64,000 nucleotides of DNA, from the NCBI RefSeq assembly GCF_015704865.1, contig NZ_JADQTO010000034.1:1-64000 (forward strand), read 5' to 3'. Source of the DNA: Actinoplanes aureus (GTDB lineage: Bacteria; Actinomycetota; Actinomycetes; Mycobacteriales; Micromonosporaceae). The notes below the pieces were generated by a model. That model saw only the letters and a list, made by a program, of their open reading frames with translations. It was not told where the DNA came from and made no database searches. Shown here piece by piece: positions 23,514-33,490 of the stretch (positions within the stretch are counted from its first letter, which is position 1; every line of letters begins with the position of its first letter). The position numbers and the translations under genes are program-made.

Positions 23514-23883
23514 GCAGTTCGCTCACGCCGATTTTGAGGTACGCGCCGGGCCGTCGCGCCCATTTCGGACCGTCCCGCCGAGCCGCGCGAGCCGGCTGCC
23601 CGCACCGGGCCGCACCGCGACCGCCGGGCCCGGGCAGACGGGCACGCCGGCCGGCGACTGCCTGCTCGCGGTTCGCCTGCCGGTTGCGGTGTGCGGTGAT
23701 CTGGCCCGGCGGCGTGCCGGCTCGCGGTTCGCCTGGCCGGTTGCGATGGGCGGTGATTCAGCCCGGCGGCGTGCTGTTTCCCGGCGGTCGCGCTGGGGCC
23801 GCGAGTGGCGGCTTGCCCGCGCTGGGAGAGCGGGGACGGCCCGGTTTCGGCGGGGACGGCCGGTCACGCGTACCGGAAAAGGT
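23514..23883. other. Gene-free gap with a 56-bp tandem duplication
   Basis: This is the 370-bp gap between the convergent mycosin-like and eccB genes. No convincing gene is seen; the open frames are shadows of high GC. It holds two copies of a 56-bp unit, at about 23664-23719 and 23720-23775, with a few mismatches. Confidence 0.6.
23664..23775. repeat. 56-bp direct tandem repeat, two copies
   Basis: Both copies begin GCTCGCGGTTCGCCTG and end in CCCGGCGGCGTGC; the middle differs by several substitutions. They abut exactly with period 56. Confidence 0.75.
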
Positions 23884-25236
23884 TTAGTTGATGTTGGTGA
23901 CTGGTTTGACGGCGGCGGCAGGATCCAGGGTGACGCCGGCGGGGATGGTGCCGACCAGCGCGGGCGGGACCTCGATGGCGTTGGCGGCGGAATAGCCGAG
24001 CATGGCGAGGATGTCGGCGCTGGGCACCGCATGGCAGGTGCCGGTGTCGGTGATCAGCAGGAAGCCGCCGGGTGCCCGGACGAGTGCGAAACGGCCGGCC
24101 GGGACCTGGACGGCGTCGGCGAGCGGCTGGCCGTCACGCTCGGCGCCCGCGGTGGGGATGGCGGCGGCGAAGCCGGCGGGGGAACCGCCGACCGTGAGCG
24201 CCGGTGCTTTGGCCGCCTCGCGCGTGATGGCGCAGGCGGTCTCGCCCTGGGCGAGCGGCGCGAGTTGCGGGACGGCGGCCGGGCCCTGGGTGGCGGGGTC
24301 GTCCTTGAGCGCGTCGCTCTCCGGGATCCGGGTCAGTTCGTTCACCGAGATCTCGTCCGGCTCGCCGGGGAAGGCCGCCTCCAGCACGGCCTGCTGCAAC
24401 GGCGTGATGGGTGCCCGGCCGTCGTCCAGGATCAGCCAGAACTGCTGGCCGCTGCCGGTGTTCGTGACCAGCACGTCGCCGTTGTCGAAGTCCGGCGCGG
24501 CGGCCGACCGATCGCCCCGGTCGCCGACCGGGATCGGCGCGATGTCGGCGCCGGAGGGAAGGGCGTTCAGCCAGGCGGTGCCGACCGGGATGGGCTGGGC
24601 GGCGCCGAACAGCGCGGGGACCGTGGTTCGGGCGTTGCGGATCTGATGTTTGCGACCCTGCACGACCAGGTGGATGTCGTCGTCGGCGGTGACCAGCAGG
24701 CCGCGCTCGCCGAGATCGGTCGCGGCCGGCCCGGCGGAGGAGATGAGCAGCACCGACGGCGGCTCGGCACCCGGTACGGTGCACATCGTCCACGGCAGAC
24801 GGACCTGTCGCGCCGGCGCGGGCAGGGAGGCGGGCGCGCCCGCGATGCCGATCGTCACGCCGCGCGGCACGTCGGTCAGTTCCTTCGCCGAGACCCGGTA
24901 CACCGGCGGGTTGGGACGGCCGGCGGCGAGTTTCGCGGAGGCGAAGTTGAGCGTTGGGGTCAGCCGGTCGCGCAGATAGATGAAGCTGGCACCGGTCTCC
25001 CGTTCCACCACCACCGTGCCGTCGGCGCGCCACCGGTCGGTGCCGGTACGGGTCAGGATGCCGTAGATCCCGAAGCCGGCCGCCACCAGGATCGCCACCA
25101 TCAGCCCGCCGAACAGCGCCCCGATCCCGCGGCGCAGCGGCGACTGGGCCGGGTCGGTCTCGCGCATCACGAACGCCGAGATGACCCGCTGGTTCATGAA
25201 CTGGTACGACTGCAACTGATCGCGGCGGGAGGTCAC
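23884..25236 (-). CDS. eccB: T7SS membrane protein EccB
   Basis: This 450-residue protein is an EccB: a short cytoplasmic N-terminus with the characteristic QLQSYQFMNQRVISAF (about residues 7-22), one transmembrane helix (about 40-62), and a large periplasmic-side domain with conserved Cys (MCTVPG, ETACAIT, GTCHAV). EccB is part of the ESX core complex; its R-domains extend out of the membrane. GTG start at 25236 with GGTGAC context, 6 nt after the eccD stop, so eccD-eccB form one leftward operon. Confidence 0.93.
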   Translation of the reverse strand: MTSRRDQLQSYQFMNQRVISAFVMRETDPAQSPLRRGIGALFGGLMVAILVAAGFGIYGILTRTGTDRWRADGTVVVERETGASFIYLRDRLTPTLNFASAKLAAGRPNPPVYRVSAKELTDVPRGVTIGIAGAPASLPAPARQVRLPWTMCTVPGAEPPSVLLISSAGPAATDLGERGLLVTADDDIHLVVQGRKHQIRNARTTVPALFGAAQPIPVGTAWLNALPSGADIAPIPVGDRGDRSAAAPDFDNGDVLVTNTGSGQQFWLILDDGRAPITPLQQAVLEAAFPGEPDEISVNELTRIPESDALKDDPATQGPAAVPQLAPLAQGETACAITREAAKAPALTVGGSPAGFAAAIPTAGAERDGQPLADAVQVPAGRFALVRAPGGFLLITDTGTCHAVPSADILAMLGYSAANAIEVPPALVGTIPAGVTLDPAAAVKPVTNIN

Positions 25237-25242
25237 CGGGGC

Positions 25243-26646
25243 TCACCCGCCGATCGACGCGAACAGCCCGCGGATGCCGTCGAACAGCCCGAGGACCGCG
25301 CAGGCCAGCGGGATCAACGCCATGATCGCCACGACGTCCAGGATGTCGGCGGCCCGGCCCAGGTAGGGCGACGGCGGCCGGCGGCTGTAGACCAGCGCCG
25401 CCGTGAGCGCGACGCCGGCGACCAGCAGCGCGCCGGCGAGCAGGGCCACACCGGGCAGCGCGCCGGTGGCCACCGGGCCGAGTCCCAGCCCGGCCAGGCC
25501 GCCGAGACCGGCCACCAGCAGCGGCACGCGTTGCTGCGGCGTGGGCAGCAGCCGGGCCCGCAACAGCAGGGCGCTCACCGCGGCCACCATGAGTAGCACG
25601 GCCGACGTGCCCGGATCGGTGAGCGCGAGATAGGTCATCGCGACCACGCTGCACAGGGCCGCCGAGAGAAGCAGCCCGGTCAGCACCTCGCCGGCCCGGA
25701 CCACGGCCGAGAAGACGTCCTCCCGGCGCGGCATCGGCTTGTCCTGGAGAATCTCCTCGGCCCGGTTCGGCAGCTCCGGGAAGGGCAGCCGCCCGAGCCA
25801 GCCGGCCAGCACCGGGTACGCCGGGAGCAGCCCGATCGCGGCGGTCAGCGCCACCGCCGCGGCACCGGCGGCGGACACTCCGCTCAGCGCCAGCATCGAG
25901 GCGAGCAGGCCGATCAGGGCGGCGGCGATCCCGGCGAAGAAGAGCCGGGACAGCCCGGCGACACCGGTGTGGCCGATGACGCTGAGCACCATCAGCGTGG
26001 CCGAGCCGAGCAGCAGGCCGAGTGCGCCGATACCGAGGAAACCGGCGGCGGGCTCGGTGAGCAGCCAGGCGCCGCCGAAGAACGCGTACGGCAAGCCGCT
26101 CGCGGCCACCACGCCACCGGCACCCGCGTCACTGAACGCGCGGGACAGCAGGATGCCGAGCACGGCCAGGGCCAGGGACACGACGAGCGCGATGACGGCC
26201 GGCACCACCCAGGGTGACCCGCTCGCGACCAGGCCGGCGAGCCCGAGCAGGAGCGCGCTCGCGGTGACGGCGAGTCCACATCGGCGGGTCGCGGCGGCGC
26301 TCCAGGACCGGGCCGCCCGGCGCGAACCGCTGGCGATCACCTCGACCACGTCGTCGTACGCCAGCTCCGGCCAGTCCTCCCGCGCCGGGTTGAGGTGCAG
26401 CAGCTCGCCGTCCCGCACGCCCTGCGCGGCCAGGTTCCGATTCGGCTCCAGCGCGGCACCGGTGGCCCGCCGCAGCACCCACCCGCCGTTGCGCTCGGCC
26501 GGCTCGCCCAGAGCGCTCTCGGCATGCCGCAGCAGATGCGGGAGAAGCTCGGCGACCAGCATGTTGTCGGGGAGTGCCAGATCCATCCGGCGGGTCGGCG
26601 CGGCGACCGTCACCCGGGCCAGACTGGGGCCACCCGGTGTGGTCAC
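25243..26646 (-). CDS. eccD: T7SS channel protein EccD
   Basis: The 467-residue protein has an N-terminal ubiquitin-like (YukD) domain (about residues 5-90: RVTVAAPTRRMDLALP and GELLHLNPAREDWPEL) followed by a linker and about 11 transmembrane helices. EccD dimers line the ESX membrane pore. The start is a GTG at 26646 preceded by GGGGGGTGA; a longer ATG form at 26676 is less likely. The gene is divergent from eccC across 87 bp that must carry both promoters. Confidence 0.93.
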   Translation of the reverse strand: MTTPGGPSLARVTVAAPTRRMDLALPDNMLVAELLPHLLRHAESALGEPAERNGGWVLRRATGAALEPNRNLAAQGVRDGELLHLNPAREDWPELAYDDVVEVIASGSRRAARSWSAAATRRCGLAVTASALLLGLAGLVASGSPWVVPAVIALVVSLALAVLGILLSRAFSDAGAGGVVAASGLPYAFFGGAWLLTEPAAGFLGIGALGLLLGSATLMVLSVIGHTGVAGLSRLFFAGIAAALIGLLASMLALSGVSAAGAAAVALTAAIGLLPAYPVLAGWLGRLPFPELPNRAEEILQDKPMPRREDVFSAVVRAGEVLTGLLLSAALCSVVAMTYLALTDPGTSAVLLMVAAVSALLLRARLLPTPQQRVPLLVAGLGGLAGLGLGPVATGALPGVALLAGALLVAGVALTAALVYSRRPPSPYLGRAADILDVVAIMALIPLACAVLGLFDGIRGLFASIGG

Positions 26647-26733
26647 AAGATCACCCCCCGCGACGGTCTGTTCCACAACGTAGCAGCTTCCACCGATATG
26701 ATGGCCACCGATCCGTCACCATGGGGAGCCCCT
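26647..26733. promoter_or_regulatory. eccD/eccC divergent promoter region
   Basis: This 87-bp gap separates the leftward eccD-eccB operon from eccC. GGGGAG at 26723-26728 is the eccC ribosome binding site. No -10/-35 boxes were assigned with confidence. Confidence 0.4.
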
Positions 26734-29700
26734 GTGACTGTCACGATCATCAAGCGCCCACCGCGGCGTCCGGCGCCCGCCATGCCCTCCGGCGAGGTGC
26801 TGCTCGATCCGCCGCCCGAGGTGCCGCCACCGGCCGGCAAGGGCTGGACGCGGATGCTGATGATCCTGCCGATGGGCGCCGGGGCTGCGGCCATGGGCCT
26901 GATGATGGGTGCGCAGCGCGGCGGGCCGATCACCTACGTCGCCGGCGCGATGTACGGGGTGTCCATCCTCGGCATGATCGCCATGATGGCGAGCAACACC
27001 ACCGGTCCCGGCAAGCGCGAGATGATCGAGAACCGGCGGCAGTACCTGCGGCATCTCGCCCAGCTGAGGGCCACCGTGCGCAACACCATCCGGCAGCAGC
27101 GGGAGGCGCTCTACTACCGCAACCCCGATCCCGAGACACTGTGGAGCTTCACCGACAGCGGCCGGCTCTGGGAGCGCCGGCGTGGCGACGCCGACTTCAC
27201 GGTGGTCCGGATCGCGGTCGGCCCGCAGGAGGTCGCGACCCGCCTGGTGCCGCCGCAGACCCGCCCGGTCGACGAGCTGGAGCCGCTCTGCGCGCTGGCA
27301 CTGCGCCGGTTCATCAGCACCTACTCGGTGGTGCCGGACCTGCCGGTGTCGGTGGCGCTGCGCGACTTCTCGCACATCTACCTGCGCGGGGCGGACGGCC
27401 CGGCGCACGACTTCACCCGCGCGCTGCTGGCCCAGATGGCGATCTTCCACGCCCCGGACGACCTGCGGATCGGCGTCTGCGTGCCGGACCATCAGCGAGG
27501 GCGCTGGGAGTGGGCGAAATGGCTGCCGCACGCACAGCACCCGGGCAAGACCGACGCGGTCGGCCTGGTCCGGCTGGTCGCGCCGAGCGTGCCCGCGCTC
27601 GAGGCGATGCTCGACGACGTGCTGGTCAACCGGCCGCGGTTCGACCCGACCGGAGCGCCCGGTGGCGGTCCGCACGTGGTGGTGGTGATCGACGGCGGCT
27701 CGACGGCCGGCTCCGACCATCTGATGACCGAGGGCGGGGTCGCCGGTGTCACCATCCTCGACCTGTCCGTGCCGCCGCCCCGGCTGCTCGACGACAGCTC
27801 GGTCGTTCTGGAGATCGCCCCGGACGGGACGGTCACCGGCACCACCATGGACGGTCCGACCGAGGTGGGCCGGGCCGACGCGCTCAGCCTGCCGGAGGCC
27901 GAGGTGCTGGCCCGGGAGCTCGCCCCGCTGCGCCTGTCCGCCGCGTCGTACGGGGATCAGCCGGCCATCTCCCAGGACACCGGGCTGGCCGAGCTGCTGG
28001 AGCAGGACGACCCGTACCAGATCGACCTGACCGAGCTCTGGGCCAGCCGGCCCAACCGGGACCGGCTGCGGGTGCCGATTGGGGTCAACCTCGAGGGCCG
28101 CCCGGTCGAGCTGGACCTGAAGGAGTCCGCCCAGGACGGCATGGGCCCGCACGGCCTGCTGGTCGGCGCGACCGGCTCCGGCAAGTCCGAGCTGTTGCGC
28201 ACGCTCGTGCTCGCGCTCGGCCTGACGCACGATCCGGAGATCCTCAACTTCGTGCTCGTCGACTTCAAGGGCGGCGCCACGTTCGCCTCGCTGGACCGGC
28301 TGCCGCACACCGCCGCGATGATCACCAACCTGGAGGACGAGCTTCCGCTGGTCGACCGGATGCTCGGGGCGATACAGGGCGAGCTGACCCGGCGGCAGGA
28401 GCTGCTGCGCAAGGCCGGCAACTACGCGTCGCAGCGGGACTACGAGCGGGCCCGATCGGCGGGGGTGCCGCTCGCGCCGCTGCCCAGCCTGCTGTTCATC
28501 GTCGACGAGTTCTCCGAGCTGCTCAGCGCCCGGCCCGACTTCATCGACATGTTCGTCCAGATCGGACGGGTCGGCCGGTCCCTCGGCATCCACCTGCTGC
28601 TCGCCTCACAGAAACTGGAAGAGGGGCGGCTGCGCGGGCTGGAGTCGCACCTGTCGTACCGGGTGGGGTTGCGGACCTTCTCGTCGATGGAGAGCCGGGC
28701 GGTGCTCGGGGCGCCGGACGCGTACGAGCTGCCCCGCTCGCCCGGTCACGGCTATCTGCGTACCGGCACTGAGGGATTGGTGCGGTTCAAGGCGGCGTAC
28801 GTCTCCGGGGCGGTGCGGCGGGACGGGGAGCCGGGGGCCGGCGGTGGGCGTACCGGCAACCCGATCCGCGACTTCTCCACCTTCTACTCGGCCCCACTGC
28901 TCGACGAACGGCCGGCCGAGGCGGACGCCGAGGAGCCGCGCGACGAGAAGGTGGTCGGCGACACCCTGCTCGAAGTGCTGGTCCGGCAGATGGAGGGCAA
29001 GGGCACCCCGGCGCACGAGGTGTGGCTGCCGCCGCTGGACAAGGCGCTCACCCTCGGACAGATGCTGCCGGCCGCGATCTCGATGCCGGAGCGGGGCCTG
29101 ACCGTCGACGCCCCGGACCGCTTCGGCGCCCTGCACTCGCTCGGCGGCATCATCGACAAGCCGTTCGAGCAGCGGCGCGATCCGATGTGGCTGGACCTGT
29201 CCGGCGCCGCCGGCAACGTGGTGGTGGTCGGCGCGGCCCAGTCCGGCAAGTCCAACCTCCTGCGTACGTTGATCGCCAGCCTGGCCCTCACCCACACCCC
29301 GCGCGAGGTGCAGTTCTACGGGCTCGACTTCGGCGGCGGGCCGCTCAGCGGGCTCACCGACCTGCCGCACGTCGGCGGGGTGGCGACCCGGCGCGACGTG
29401 GACCGGGTGCGGCGGACCATCGCCGAGCTGTACGGGCTGATGCGGGCCCGGGAGGAGCTCTTCGCCCGGCAGAACGTGGAGGGTGCTGCGGCGTACCGGC
29501 GGGGCAAGGCGCAGGGCCGGTTCGCCGAGGACCCGTTCGGTGACGTCTTCCTCGTGGTGGACGGCTGGTCGACGTTGCGTACCGAGTTCGAGGATCTCGA
29601 GTCGACCGTGCACGAGCTGGCCAACCGCGGGCTCGGCTTCGGCATCCACATCCTGGCCGCCACCAACCGCTGGATGGACATCCGGCCACAGATCCGCGAC

Positions 29701-30690
29701 GTCTTCGGCACCCGGCTGGAACTGCGGCTCGGCGAGCCCAGCGACTCCGTGATCAACCGGCGTGAGGCGGTGAACGTGCCGGACAAAGCGCCCGGCCGCG
29801 GCCTCACCCCCGACGGACACCACTTCCTCGCCGCGCTGCCCCGCATCGACCGTGAGCAGCGCACCGACGACCTCGCCGACGCGGTCACCGACCTGGTCAA
29901 GGTCTCCACCGAACACTGGACCGGGCCGCCCGCGCCGCGGGTCCGGCTGCTGCCGGCCGAGCTGCCGTTCGAGGCGCTGCCGCCCGCCCAGGGACCGAGG
30001 GTCCCGATCGGCATCGCCGAGTCCGACCTCCAGCCGGTCTGGCTCGACTTCGACTCGGAGCCGCACGCACTGCTCTTCGGCGACGTGGAGAGCGGCAAGA
30101 GCTCGTTCCTGCGCAGCCTGGCCCGCTCGATCACGGCCGGAAACAGCCCCGCGCAGGCCCGGCTGCTGCTGGTCGACCTGCGCCGCAGCCTGCTCGGCTG
30201 CGTCCCGGCCGAGCACACCATCGGGTACGGCACCTCACACCAGATCACCGCCGACCTGATCAACCAGGTGGCCGTGGCCATGCGGGAGAGACTGCCCGGC
30301 CCCGACGTCACCCCGGAGATGCTGAACGACCGCAGCTGGTGGAAAGGCCCGCAACTCTACGTGCTCGTCGACGACTTCGACCTGGTCGCCAGCGTCCAGC
30401 CGAACCCGCTGACGCCCCTGCTGGAATTCCTGCCGCAGGCCCGCGACATCGGACTGCACGTCGTCATCACCCGGCGCATCGGCGGCGCGGCCCGCGCGCT
30501 CTTCGACCCGGTGATCGGCCGGATCCGCGAGCTGGCGTCGCCCGGCATCATGATGTCCGGCCCGCGCGAGGAAGGCCCGCTCTTCGGCACGATGAAACCG
30601 CAGCCGCTGCCACCCGGCCGTGCCTGGATGATCACCCGCAAGCACGGGTCGCGGCTGGTCCAGCTGGCCTGGACCCCGCCGACCCGCTAG
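26734..30690 (+). CDS. eccC: T7SS ATPase EccC (fused EccCa-EccCb)
   Basis: This 1318-residue, single-chain EccC powers ESX secretion. Two transmembrane helices lie at about residues 50-68 and 72-92. Three FtsK/SpoIIIE-type ATPase domains follow: Walker A GATGSGKS with Walker B FIVDE in the first; GAAQSGKS with VVDGW in the second, lacking the second acidic residue; GDVESGKS with VDDFD in the third. The first domain is the essential motor and the others bind WXG100 signals. GTG start at 26734 follows GGGGAG by 5 nt and gives the standard N-terminus TVTIIKRPPRRPAPAMPSGE. The stop shares a CTAG with the convergent gene downstream. Confidence 0.97.
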   Translation: MTVTIIKRPPRRPAPAMPSGEVLLDPPPEVPPPAGKGWTRMLMILPMGAGAAAMGLMMGAQRGGPITYVAGAMYGVSILGMIAMMASNTTGPGKREMIENRRQYLRHLAQLRATVRNTIRQQREALYYRNPDPETLWSFTDSGRLWERRRGDADFTVVRIAVGPQEVATRLVPPQTRPVDELEPLCALALRRFISTYSVVPDLPVSVALRDFSHIYLRGADGPAHDFTRALLAQMAIFHAPDDLRIGVCVPDHQRGRWEWAKWLPHAQHPGKTDAVGLVRLVAPSVPALEAMLDDVLVNRPRFDPTGAPGGGPHVVVVIDGGSTAGSDHLMTEGGVAGVTILDLSVPPPRLLDDSSVVLEIAPDGTVTGTTMDGPTEVGRADALSLPEAEVLARELAPLRLSAASYGDQPAISQDTGLAELLEQDDPYQIDLTELWASRPNRDRLRVPIGVNLEGRPVELDLKESAQDGMGPHGLLVGATGSGKSELLRTLVLALGLTHDPEILNFVLVDFKGGATFASLDRLPHTAAMITNLEDELPLVDRMLGAIQGELTRRQELLRKAGNYASQRDYERARSAGVPLAPLPSLLFIVDEFSELLSARPDFIDMFVQIGRVGRSLGIHLLLASQKLEEGRLRGLESHLSYRVGLRTFSSMESRAVLGAPDAYELPRSPGHGYLRTGTEGLVRFKAAYVSGAVRRDGEPGAGGGRTGNPIRDFSTFYSAPLLDERPAEADAEEPRDEKVVGDTLLEVLVRQMEGKGTPAHEVWLPPLDKALTLGQMLPAAISMPERGLTVDAPDRFGALHSLGGIIDKPFEQRRDPMWLDLSGAAGNVVVVGAAQSGKSNLLRTLIASLALTHTPREVQFYGLDFGGGPLSGLTDLPHVGGVATRRDVDRVRRTIAELYGLMRAREELFARQNVEGAAAYRRGKAQGRFAEDPFGDVFLVVDGWSTLRTEFEDLESTVHELANRGLGFGIHILAATNRWMDIRPQIRDVFGTRLELRLGEPSDSVINRREAVNVPDKAPGRGLTPDGHHFLAALPRIDREQRTDDLADAVTDLVKVSTEHWTGPPAPRVRLLPAELPFEALPPAQGPRVPIGIAESDLQPVWLDFDSEPHALLFGDVESGKSSFLRSLARSITAGNSPAQARLLLVDLRRSLLGCVPAEHTIGYGTSHQITADLINQVAVAMRERLPGPDVTPEMLNDRSWWKGPQLYVLVDDFDLVASVQPNPLTPLLEFLPQARDIGLHVVITRRIGGAARALFDPVIGRIRELASPGIMMSGPREEGPLFGTMKPQPLPPGRAWMITRKHGSRLVQLAWTPPTR

Positions 30691-31907
30691 CGCCGGGGGA
30701 GTCCCACGTATTGCTGCTCCACCCCGGTCTGGTGCAGGAACAGATGACGCTCCGTGCCGTCGGCGATCAGGGCGACCATGTCGTCGGCCATGAACTGGAG
30801 GAACTGCCCGCTCTGCGGCCGCAGCCGCAGCGTTGCGGAGGCCAGCGTCGCCTCGTCGCCGCCGAGCCGTTGCAGCAGCACGAGCTGGGCTTCCTGGAGA
30901 GCGGCGACGCCCGGACGGTCGAGCTGCCGCAGGATGGTGAGCTGGGTGTGCCAGGGGCCGAGCGGCGGCGCGGTCGCCGGGCCGATCATCCCCAGGTCGT
31001 AGACGGTCAGCGTGGGCGTCTGCGCGGTGCCGCCCGGGAAGCCGCCCTGATCGCTGCTGAGCACCGTGAGCCGGTTGTACTGCCCGGTGGCGCGCTCGCC
31101 GAAGCCGGACCAGGCCTGCGGCTCGCTGGTCACCACGATCGCCCGGGCACCGAGCGAGAACGCCCGGAAGATCAGAAGCTGCGCAGCCCAGACGCCGCCG
31201 ACCAGGGCGACGCGAATCGGCTCCGGTGCGAAAAGCCGCAACGGTACGGGCGACTGCTGCCGATCCTTCCCGAGAAGCAGCCCGGCGCCGGTGGACGGGG
31301 TGACCGTCACCCGGCGCAGCCCGGCCCGCGAGATCGAATGCCAGCCGATGTGCAGCCGGCTGGTCCGTCCCGATGGTCCGGTGCGCTCCCGGCCACCGGT
31401 GCCGTCCGGGCCGTCCGGTGGCCCACCCGGCCGGTCCGGGGCGATCGGCTGGGCCAGCGGGCTGGGCGTGGCCAGCGGTGCCGAGGTCACGGCGGGCGCT
31501 GCGAGTCCCCGCGCTGCCGCTTCGCCGGTGGCCTGCCCGGCGCTGTAGGGATCACCTTGGCCGGGTTGCGCCTGCAACGGCACAGCCGCTCGCGCCATGG
31601 TCGCCGGCCCCGGCTGCGCACCCGGCCCCGGCTGCGCACCCGGCCCCGGCTGCGAGGCGGCCGGCGGATAGAGCGCGGCTCCAGGCGGATATGCGGCGGC
31701 CCCCGGCGGATACGGCCCGCTGCCGCCCGGCTGCCCGGCCCCGCCTGGCGGCCCGGCCCCGCCTGACGGATAACCGCCGGGCGGTTGTCCCTGCCCCGGC
31801 TGGTAGCCGCCATCCCGGGGATCCTCGCCCTCCCGGCCCGCGTCTTCATCTCGGCGCTGCCCCGGATACGGCCGCCACGAGCCGTCGCGTTCCGGTGGGT
31901 AGCTCAT
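30687..31907 (-). CDS. T7SS-associated protein with Pro/Gly-rich N-terminus
   Basis: This 406-residue protein starts at 31907, 4 bp overlapping the eccE stop. Residues 30-105 are a Pro/Gly/Gln-rich disordered segment with PGPGAQ repeats. The C-terminal 220 residues form a folded domain, with GAGLLLGKDRQQSPVPLRLF and RVALVGGVWAAQLLIFRAFSLGARAIVVTS, that looks like a Rossmann-like or degenerate nucleotide-binding fold without a clear P-loop. Similar genes sit beside eccE in other actinobacterial ESX loci. I do not know its role. It ends on the CTAG it shares with eccC. Confidence 0.7.
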   Translation of the reverse strand: MSYPPERDGSWRPYPGQRRDEDAGREGEDPRDGGYQPGQGQPPGGYPSGGAGPPGGAGQPGGSGPYPPGAAAYPPGAALYPPAASQPGPGAQPGPGAQPGPATMARAAVPLQAQPGQGDPYSAGQATGEAAARGLAAPAVTSAPLATPSPLAQPIAPDRPGGPPDGPDGTGGRERTGPSGRTSRLHIGWHSISRAGLRRVTVTPSTGAGLLLGKDRQQSPVPLRLFAPEPIRVALVGGVWAAQLLIFRAFSLGARAIVVTSEPQAWSGFGERATGQYNRLTVLSSDQGGFPGGTAQTPTLTVYDLGMIGPATAPPLGPWHTQLTILRQLDRPGVAALQEAQLVLLQRLGGDEATLASATLRLRPQSGQFLQFMADDMVALIADGTERHLFLHQTGVEQQYVGLPRR

Positions 31908-33478
31908 CCCGCTCCGCCTCCGGTCGGTGCTGTCGCATACGCCGCCGGGCCGTGCTCGCCGTCCAGCGGTTGCAGCTCCGCCCCGGCCCGTCGAACTCCG
32001 TCCAGCAGCACCCGGTCCAGCGCCGCCAGGTCAGCGTCCGGCCGGGTGGCCAGCCGGATGAACGCGCGCACCGCGATGTCCTCGCCCGGAGCCGCATCGC
32101 TCCTGCGCTGCGAGCCGCCGGCGGTGAGCACGAGTGCCACGCTGGTCTGCGCGGCCGGCGCGGTCGCCGCCCAGGCGAAGAGCGATCCGATCTCGGTGGC
32201 CGAGGCCGGCCAGGTCTTCAACCAGTAGGTCCGGTGCACGAGCCGCGCCGACCGCCAGTGGGTCCAGGCCTCGTCCAGGCTGTCCGCCGGAGTCTCCACA
32301 TCGCACGATCGGGCCAGCAGCGCCAGCAGTTCACCGGCGTCCAGCACCCGGCCGGTGACGCCGAGGCGGCGCAGGCTGGTCGCGACCTTGCGGCCCAGGC
32401 CGGCGACGAGTTCGGCCGCGGTCTCCGGGTCGGCGGTGTGGTCGAGCAGCGCCTCGGCCAGCGCCTGGGCGTCGACCCGCACGCTGATCGACGACTCCCG
32501 GTGCGCCGGGACCGGGGCCGGGCTGACCGCTTCCACCAACTGCCGGTACGACGAGCCGGCCGGAGACGCCGGATGCACGTCCGGGCTCGGCGCCGGAACG
32601 GTGTGGGTGACCAGTTCGAGCACGACGCCGGGCTGCTCGGTCGCGGCGACGATGCCGATGAGCGCGTCCAGCGGGATCGGCGCGGCGTCCGGTTGAATCG
32701 GGGTGCCCGGATCCAGCACGACGACGCTGAACCATCCTGCCTCGTCGCGGGCCACGCCGACGGCGGCGCTGCCCTCCTCCGGGCCGGTGATGTCCCGGAC
32801 GGTCAGCCCGGGCGCCACCGTGCGCAGGGCGGCGAGCACCGGGCCGGCCCGGGTGTCCAGGCGGGCGGCGCGCCGGCGGCGGTGGTCACCGGCGATCCGC
32901 CGGTGCTCGAGCCACCACCGGTGCTGCCGGCGGGCGAAGAAGATCAGAAGGAGGGCCGCCGCGATCGAACCGGCGATCAGGGTGGGGCCCGGACCCTGCG
33001 TGACGGCGGCGACCAGGGCCAGCAGGGACGCCTCGGCGACCAGGATCTGGGCCAGGCTCAGCGGCCCGAGATGCCCGCGGCGGGGCACCGCGCGCACGGT
33101 CGCCTCGGAACCCGGCTGAGCTGGCACCGGCCGCCCAGCGACCGGCCGGCCCGGCGGACCAGGCGGCCCGCCCGGCACACCGGGCGGGGCACCCGGCAAA
33201 CCAGTCAAACCCGGCGGAGCCGACGTCCCGGCGCGACGAATCGGAACCGCCGACGCGGTCACCGTCGCCCGCGCCGCAACAGGCTGCCCAGGCACGCCGG
33301 GCTGTTGGGGCACCGGTTGCGTAGAAGCGTGTGGCACGCCCGGTTGCGCAGCAGCATGCGGCACGCCCGGCGGGCCGAAAGGTGACGGCGCACCCGGCGG
33401 GAAACCGCCGTACTCCGGCCCGGGATAGCCCTCACCGCGATGCACCGGGCGCCTCCCCCGACGGTCCGTATTGGACAC
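31904..33478 (-). CDS. eccE: T7SS membrane protein EccE
   Basis: This 524-residue protein has a Pro/Gly-rich cytoplasmic N-terminus (about residues 1-135), two transmembrane helices (about 142-160 and 163-182) followed by a basic stretch (ARRQHRWWLEHRRIAGDHRRRR), and a C-terminal domain typical of EccE, which sits at the outer edge of the ESX complex. The long Pro-rich N-terminus is unlike the short one in mycobacteria. GTG start at 33478; the stop overlaps the next gene. Confidence 0.85.
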   Translation of the reverse strand: MSNTDRRGRRPVHRGEGYPGPEYGGFPPGAPSPFGPPGVPHAAAQPGVPHASTQPVPQQPGVPGQPVAARATVTASAVPIRRAGTSAPPGLTGLPGAPPGVPGGPPGPPGRPVAGRPVPAQPGSEATVRAVPRRGHLGPLSLAQILVAEASLLALVAAVTQGPGPTLIAGSIAAALLLIFFARRQHRWWLEHRRIAGDHRRRRAARLDTRAGPVLAALRTVAPGLTVRDITGPEEGSAAVGVARDEAGWFSVVVLDPGTPIQPDAAPIPLDALIGIVAATEQPGVVLELVTHTVPAPSPDVHPASPAGSSYRQLVEAVSPAPVPAHRESSISVRVDAQALAEALLDHTADPETAAELVAGLGRKVATSLRRLGVTGRVLDAGELLALLARSCDVETPADSLDEAWTHWRSARLVHRTYWLKTWPASATEIGSLFAWAATAPAAQTSVALVLTAGGSQRRSDAAPGEDIAVRAFIRLATRPDADLAALDRVLLDGVRRAGAELQPLDGEHGPAAYATAPTGGGAG

Positions 33479-33490
33479 AGTCTACGAGCG

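Noticed and set aside
23461..25596. 711-residue plus-strand frame opposite eccB and partly eccD
   Set aside because: Composition is Arg/Gly/Asp-rich without motifs, and it lies antisense to well-supported EccB. It is a shadow.
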